Translations under genes and position numbers: made by a program
Notes under the pieces: model-generated
Told to the model about the DNA's origin: nothing
Databases searched by the model: none
The model's input: only the letters and a program-made list of their open reading frames with translations
Part shown: positions 60,051-64,000 of the stretch, one piece after another
Numbering within the stretch: position 1 is the first letter of the stretch
How the letters are laid out: each line of letters opens with the position of its first letter
Origin: an uncultured Lachnospiraceae bacterium
GTDB taxonomy: Bacteria; Bacillota; Clostridia; Lachnospirales; Lachnospiraceae
Reading direction: 5' to 3'
Length of the DNA stretch: 64,000 nucleotides
NCBI GenBank assembly: GCA_910586755.1
Contig: CAJUJM010000070.1
Span: 1-64,000, forward strand

Positions 60051-62183
60051 ATGTTTAAGAGTTTCAGTATGGAATTAGGCGGCCGCACCCTGACCGTTGA
60101 TGTGGGCAGAGTAGCCGCCCAGGCAAATGGCGCTGCATTTATGCACTATGGCGATACCGTGGTTCTTTCCACCGCCACCGCGTCTGACAAGCCCAGAGAG
60201 GGGATCGATTTCTTCCCCTTAAGCGTTGAGTACGAAGAAAAGCTGTACTCTGTGGGAAAGATTCCCGGCGGTTTTAATAAGAGGGAAGGAAAGGCTTCTG
60301 AGAATGCCATCTTAACCTCCCGTGTAATTGATCGCCCTATGCGCCCCTTGTTCCCCAAGGATTACCGCAATGATGTAACTTTAAATAACCTGGTTATGTC
60401 CGTAGACCCGGACTGCAGCCCGGAGCTTACCGCTATGCTGGGCTCTGCCATTGCGGCTACAATTTCTGATATTCCCTTTGACGGCCCCTGTGCCACCACT
60501 CAGATTGGCCTGATTGACGGCCAGCTTATCGTGAATCCCACCAATGCCCAGAAGCAGGTTTCCGATATGGCGCTGACAGTGGCTTCTACCAGAGAAAAGG
60601 TGATTATGATCGAGGCAGGCGCTAAGGAAGTTGCCGAGGAGGTTATGATTGAGGCTATTTTTAAGGCTCATGAGGTAAATCAGGAGATTATTCAGTTTAT
60701 TGACACCATTGTGGCAGAGTGCGGGAAGGAAAAGCATACCTACGAGAGCTGTGCAGTACCGGAAGAGCTGTTTGCGGCAATTCGCGAGATTGTAACTCCT
60801 GAGGAAATGGAGGCAGCCGTATTTACGGACGAGAAGCAGAAGAGAGAAGAAAATATCCGCGGTATCACTGCACGTCTGGAGGAAGCTTTTGCAGAGAATG
60901 AGGAGTGGCTGCCCTTACTTGGCGACGCCATTTACCAGTATCAGAAGAAAACAGTCCGCAAGATGATTTTAAAGGATCACAAGCGTCCTGACGGCCGGGG
61001 AATCAAGGAGATCCGCCCGCTGGCGGCAGAGATTGATCTGCTTCCCAGAGTTCACGGTTCCGGTATGTTTACCCGGGGACAGACCCAGATTTTAAATGCA
61101 TGTACCCTGGCGCCTTTGTCAGAAGCTCAGAGACTGGACGGTTTAGATGAGAATGAGACTGCCAAAAGGTATATGCACCACTACAATTTCCCCTCCTACT
61201 CGGTAGGCGAGACCAAGCCTTCCAGAGGACCGGGACGCCGGGAGATTGGCCACGGCGCTCTGGCTGAGAGAGCCCTGGTTCCGGTACTTCCCAGTGAAGA
61301 GGAATTCCCCTATGCGATCCGCACCGTGTCTGAGACCATGGAATCCAACGGTTCCACCTCCCAGGCAAGCATCTGTGCCTCCACCTTATCCTTAATGGCG
61401 GCAGGCGTGCCCATTAAGAGCATGGTAGCCGGTATTTCCTGCGGTCTGGTTACCGGGGAAACCGATGATGATTATATTGTCCTTACAGATATCCAGGGCC
61501 TGGAGGACTTCTTCGGAGACATGGACTTTAAGGTAGGCGGCACCCACAAGGGTATTACCGCAATCCAGATGGATATTAAGATTCATGGTCTGACCCGCCC
61601 CATTATTGAGGAAGCTATTGCAACCTGCCGGGAAGCCAGAATCTATATTATGGATAAAATTATGGCTCCGGTTATTTCTGAGCCGAGAAAAGAATTAAGC
61701 AAGTATGCTCCGAAGATTCGTCAGATCACCATTGATCCCCAGAAGATTGGGGATGTGGTAGGAAAGCAGGGCAAGGTAATCAACAAGATTATCGAGGAAA
61801 CCGGTGTGAAGATTGATATTGAGGACACCGGCGCAGTCAGCGTATGCGGTACAGACGCAGAGATGATTGAGAAGGCAATTCAGATTATCAACAGCATTGT
61901 TACCGATATTGAAGCAGGTATGATATTTACCGGAAAAGTTGCCCGTATCATGAACTTCGGCGCTTTTGTAGAACTGGCTCCCAATAAAGATGGTATGATT
62001 CATATTTCCAAACTGGCAGATCGCCGGGTAGGCAAGGTTGAGGATGTTGTTAACATTGGGGACGAAGTTACCGTAAAGGTTATCGAAGTAGACAAGATGG
62101 GCAGAATCAATTTAAGCATGCGTCCCAGCGATTTAGCGAAAAAAGAAGAAGCCAGGGAAGGACATGCGGCTGATGCAGAGTAA
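60051..62183 (+). CDS. pnp: Polyribonucleotide nucleotidyltransferase (PNPase)
   Basis: A 710-residue PNPase of usual length: two RNase PH domains (about 1-220 and 310-540; FTRGQTQ, ETMESNGSTSQASICASTL), a helical linker, a KH domain (IGDVVGKQGKVINKIIEETG near 564) and a C-terminal S1 domain (MIFTGKVARIMNFGAFVEL). It degrades RNA 3-prime to 5-prime by phosphorolysis. The rpsO-pnp order is conserved in bacteria. AAAAGGAG precedes the start. A hairpin with AGGG-TGGAGAT and ATCTCC-GCCCT arms (59959-59982) sits in the upstream gap. Confidence 0.98.
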   Translation: MFKSFSMELGGRTLTVDVGRVAAQANGAAFMHYGDTVVLSTATASDKPREGIDFFPLSVEYEEKLYSVGKIPGGFNKREGKASENAILTSRVIDRPMRPLFPKDYRNDVTLNNLVMSVDPDCSPELTAMLGSAIAATISDIPFDGPCATTQIGLIDGQLIVNPTNAQKQVSDMALTVASTREKVIMIEAGAKEVAEEVMIEAIFKAHEVNQEIIQFIDTIVAECGKEKHTYESCAVPEELFAAIREIVTPEEMEAAVFTDEKQKREENIRGITARLEEAFAENEEWLPLLGDAIYQYQKKTVRKMILKDHKRPDGRGIKEIRPLAAEIDLLPRVHGSGMFTRGQTQILNACTLAPLSEAQRLDGLDENETAKRYMHHYNFPSYSVGETKPSRGPGRREIGHGALAERALVPVLPSEEEFPYAIRTVSETMESNGSTSQASICASTLSLMAAGVPIKSMVAGISCGLVTGETDDDYIVLTDIQGLEDFFGDMDFKVGGTHKGITAIQMDIKIHGLTRPIIEEAIATCREARIYIMDKIMAPVISEPRKELSKYAPKIRQITIDPQKIGDVVGKQGKVINKIIEETGVKIDIEDTGAVSVCGTDAEMIEKAIQIINSIVTDIEAGMIFTGKVARIMNFGAFVELAPNKDGMIHISKLADRRVGKVEDVVNIGDEVTVKVIEVDKMGRINLSMRPSDLAKKEEAREGHAADAE

Positions 62184-62237
62184 CGAATCCCACAGAAGGT
62201 GTCACAGATACTTTTGATGGATACTTGGTAATAAAAG

Positions 62238-62272
62238 GGCCGCTGTCCCTATGGACGGCGGCCTTGCTATTT
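62238..62272 (+). terminator. pnp terminator
   Basis: GGCCGCTGTCC (62238-62248) and GGACGGCGGCC (62253-62263) pair over 11 bp with one G-T wobble, then TTGCTATTT. Confidence 0.75.
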
Positions 62273-62290
62273 ACAGAAAAGGAAGACAGA

Positions 62291-63655
62291 ATGAAAAAAA
62301 AGAAAATTTTTGCAGTAGGTTTGTCACTGATCCTTTCCACAATGGTTCCCTGGTATACGTCCCTGGCGGAGACAGGAGATCAGGCAGCGCCTCCGGCTCT
62401 GGAAGCTCCCCCCTCAGAGGAGGTATTGCCGGAGGAAGTGATGCCCCCGCAGGAGGCATTGCCGGAAGGAGAGGCGCTTTCTCAGGAAACACCGACAGAG
62501 GGAACTGTTCCTCCACAGGAGTCCGGCCCTGCCGCACCACAGGAGGCGGGACCGGCAGCCGGAATGGAAGAGTTTCAGGGAGGAACCATTTCCCGGGGAC
62601 AAAACCTGGGGGAAGACTATTCCCAGGTAGGGCCCGGAATGGGAATCAGTACTCCTCAGCAGCCGGGTCAGCCGGATTTTACGTCTCATACAGTGGAAAA
62701 TCCCATTGTCAAGGCAGTGGAAAAATACTCTTATGAGCAGATGGAGGCGGATATCCAGTCCCTTGAAAAACGCTATGGGACCGCTCATATGCAGGTCAAC
62801 ACCATCGGCAATTCGGCGGACGGCCGCAAAATTTATGACATTGTAATAGGCAATCCTAATGCTGGAAAACATATCCTGATTCAGGGGGCTATTCATGCCA
62901 GAGAGTATATGAATCCTTTGCTGATGATGAAGCAAATTGAAGATGGGCTGGCATTTTACGATACCGGATATTATAATGGAAGAAAGCTGTCGGATCTGCT
63001 CAATCAGGTGGCAGTCCATTTTGTTCCTATGGCCAATCCGGATGGGGTGGCTTTAAGCCAGTTTGGCCTGGATGCCATTCATTCTGCCCAGCTAAAAGAA
63101 ACCATTCAAAACGCTTACGCTTCCGACATGGCGGCGGGGCGCACCACCCTGGAGTTTGCCCGCTATCTGGAGCGCTGGAAGGCTAATGCAAGAGGCGTAG
63201 ATTTAAATCACAATTTTGACGCCCGTTGGATGAATGGCTCCAGTGTGTGGCTGCTGCCGTCTTTTTCCGGATATAAAGGCATGACTCCGGTGTCCGAGCC
63301 TGAATCTCAGGCCCTGGTAAACTTAATGAATAATGGCCGTCCCTGGGCGGCAGTATTAAATTACCATTCCATGGGAAGGGTTATCTACTGGGACATTGAG
63401 GGCAACAAAGAAACGGCCAAGTCACAGCATCTTGCCCAGCTTATGTCTTCCGCAACCGGAGGTTATCAGATGCTTTACAGCGGCGGAGGCGGCGGATTCA
63501 AGGACTGGGTGCAGCTAAAAGACGGGGCAGTGCCCAGCATTACCGTGGAAACCGGCAAGGCAGAATGTCCTATGCCCATATCCGAGTTTGACAGCATTTG
63601 GGCGGAGAACCGGGCCGGATGGGCGTTGGTGGCAGATTTTGTCCTGATGTATTAA
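62291..63655 (+). CDS. Secreted M14 family zinc carboxypeptidase
   Basis: A 454-residue exported protein. Signal peptide (about 1-24, ending near SLAETG), then a 110-residue Pro/Glu/Gly-rich low-complexity linker, then an M14 domain (about 135-454). Zinc ligands are in GAIHAREYMNP (HxxE) and in NYHSMG; DLNHNF provides the substrate-binding Arg/Asn region and the ETG near the end the catalytic Glu. It may trim wall or food peptides. ATG 62291 follows AAAAGGAAG and begins the signal peptide; the longer frame from 62225 overlaps the pnp terminator. Confidence 0.88.
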   Translation: MKKKKIFAVGLSLILSTMVPWYTSLAETGDQAAPPALEAPPSEEVLPEEVMPPQEALPEGEALSQETPTEGTVPPQESGPAAPQEAGPAAGMEEFQGGTISRGQNLGEDYSQVGPGMGISTPQQPGQPDFTSHTVENPIVKAVEKYSYEQMEADIQSLEKRYGTAHMQVNTIGNSADGRKIYDIVIGNPNAGKHILIQGAIHAREYMNPLLMMKQIEDGLAFYDTGYYNGRKLSDLLNQVAVHFVPMANPDGVALSQFGLDAIHSAQLKETIQNAYASDMAAGRTTLEFARYLERWKANARGVDLNHNFDARWMNGSSVWLLPSFSGYKGMTPVSEPESQALVNLMNNGRPWAAVLNYHSMGRVIYWDIEGNKETAKSQHLAQLMSSATGGYQMLYSGGGGGFKDWVQLKDGAVPSITVETGKAECPMPISEFDSIWAENRAGWALVADFVLMY

Positions 63656-63679
63656 CAAACAGGTTTTAAAGAGGAAAAA

Positions 63680-64000
63680 ATGTTAGAAATTATAGGGATC
63701 CAAAAAAAATACCGAAAGAAGACGGTGCTGTCCGGCGTTTCTCTGTCTGCGGAGCCAGGTCAGTGCGTGGGAATTGTAGGCGCTAACGGATGCGGAAAGA
63801 CCACCCTTTTGTCAATTCTGGCAGGGGCCAGAAAAGCAGATGGAGGAAGCCTTAAGGTAGACGGGAAGGAGCTTTTGGGCCATCCCTCTTTGCAGGCACA
63901 AAAGATTGCTTACGTTCCTCAGGAAAATCCATTTATGGAGGAGTTGTCTGTGAAAGATAACTTAAGCCTCTGGTATAAGGGGGATCGAAGATCCATGAAA
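63680..64000 (+). CDS. ABC transporter ATP-binding protein, 5-prime part
   Basis: The first 107 codons of an ABC ATPase that continues past the window edge. It starts MLEIIGIQKKYRKKTVLSGV, has Walker A GANGCGKTT near 34-42 and the Q-loop in IAYVPQENPFMEEL near 80-93. GAGGAAAAA precedes ATG 63680. The branch (drug or lipid exporter ATPase) resembles CcmA-type subunits, but its permease is outside the window. Confidence 0.88.
   Translation, partial: MLEIIGIQKKYRKKTVLSGVSLSAEPGQCVGIVGANGCGKTTLLSILAGARKADGGSLKVDGKELLGHPSLQAQKIAYVPQENPFMEELSVKDNLSLWYKGDRRSMK

Noticed and set aside
1..64000. Insertion sequences, integrases or tRNA-linked islands
   Set aside because: No transposase, integrase or tRNA gene could be identified; the accessory patch at 48.4-50.3 kb has no visible boundary repeats.

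Overview
This window looks like chromosome from a gut-type Lachnospiraceae (Clostridium cluster XIVa, Firmicutes). The evidence is strong AGGAGG-type ribosome-binding sites, sporulation-related proteins (a YtvI-like permease and a SpoIID/LytB-domain protein), a cdaA-cdaR operon, a GlcT-type antitermination switch, an ATP-type PEP carboxykinase, an indolepyruvate:ferredoxin oxidoreductase, and mid-range GC with local AT-rich patches. I call 50 complete or nearly complete genes plus one gene that runs off the right edge. I found no tRNA, rRNA, CRISPR array, transposase or integrase.

Layout. 0-5 kb: a DHH phosphoesterase, then a MacA/MacB-like tripartite exporter (adaptor, ATPase, permease). 5-8.7 kb: two unfamiliar membrane proteins ahead of the c-di-AMP synthase CdaA and its regulator CdaR. 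8.7-14.9 kb: PTS general components (HPr, Enzyme I, a lone EIIA-Glc) with a Wzy-like membrane polymerase inserted between ptsI and the EIIA gene, followed by two aminotransferases, one HisC-like. 15-18 kb: YtvI-like permease, MATE exporter and a DUF523 protein. 18-24 kb: an envelope cluster (L,D-transpeptidase, D,D-carboxypeptidase, LCP ligase), a Bcp peroxiredoxin and YaaA. 24-27.3 kb: an EndoQ-like PHP nuclease fused to a UvrD-type helicase.

27.3-37.7 kb is an alpha-glucoside utilization locus. A divergent LacI-type regulator faces an ABC importer (binding protein and two permeases) followed by GH31 and two GH13 enzymes. A 12-bp palindrome beside the importer promoter is a likely operator. 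The two GH13 enzymes differ at the residue that usually separates alpha-1,4 from alpha-1,6 specificity. 38-41.7 kb holds a class III Fic protein, a YfcE-like phosphoesterase and a GH36 alpha-galactosidase. 41.8-48.3 kb holds pckA (minus strand), an HflK/HflC-like pair and iorAB. 48.36-50.29 kb is a small AT-rich accessory patch with a type III toxin-antitoxin locus (ToxN/AbiQ-CptN family) whose toxin looks truncated, a lipoprotein and a DUF5131 protein. 50.3-56 kb holds a glycosyltransferase, a hotdog thioesterase, an elaborate palindrome, a 6S RNA gene, an AI-2E-family permease and a SpoIID-domain protein. 56-59.4 kb is a glucose-type PTS IICBA gene preceded by a textbook promoter, RAT and terminator, with its BglG/GlcT-family antiterminator downstream. 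59.4-64 kb holds rpsO-pnp, an M14 carboxypeptidase and the start of an ABC ATPase.

The most interesting unexplained structure is a roughly 100-bp intergenic element present three times in full and once as an internally deleted form (1224, 14888, 59836 and 8697). It has a conserved outer stem and a conserved 3-prime terminator-like hairpin, and substitutions between copies preserve pairing. Other unassigned structures are a three-way-junction palindrome at 51915-52056 with a short relative at 41794-41836, a 71-bp palindrome in the alpha-glucoside operon, a long hairpin before the L,D-transpeptidase gene, and a multi-stem RNA candidate before the Fic gene.
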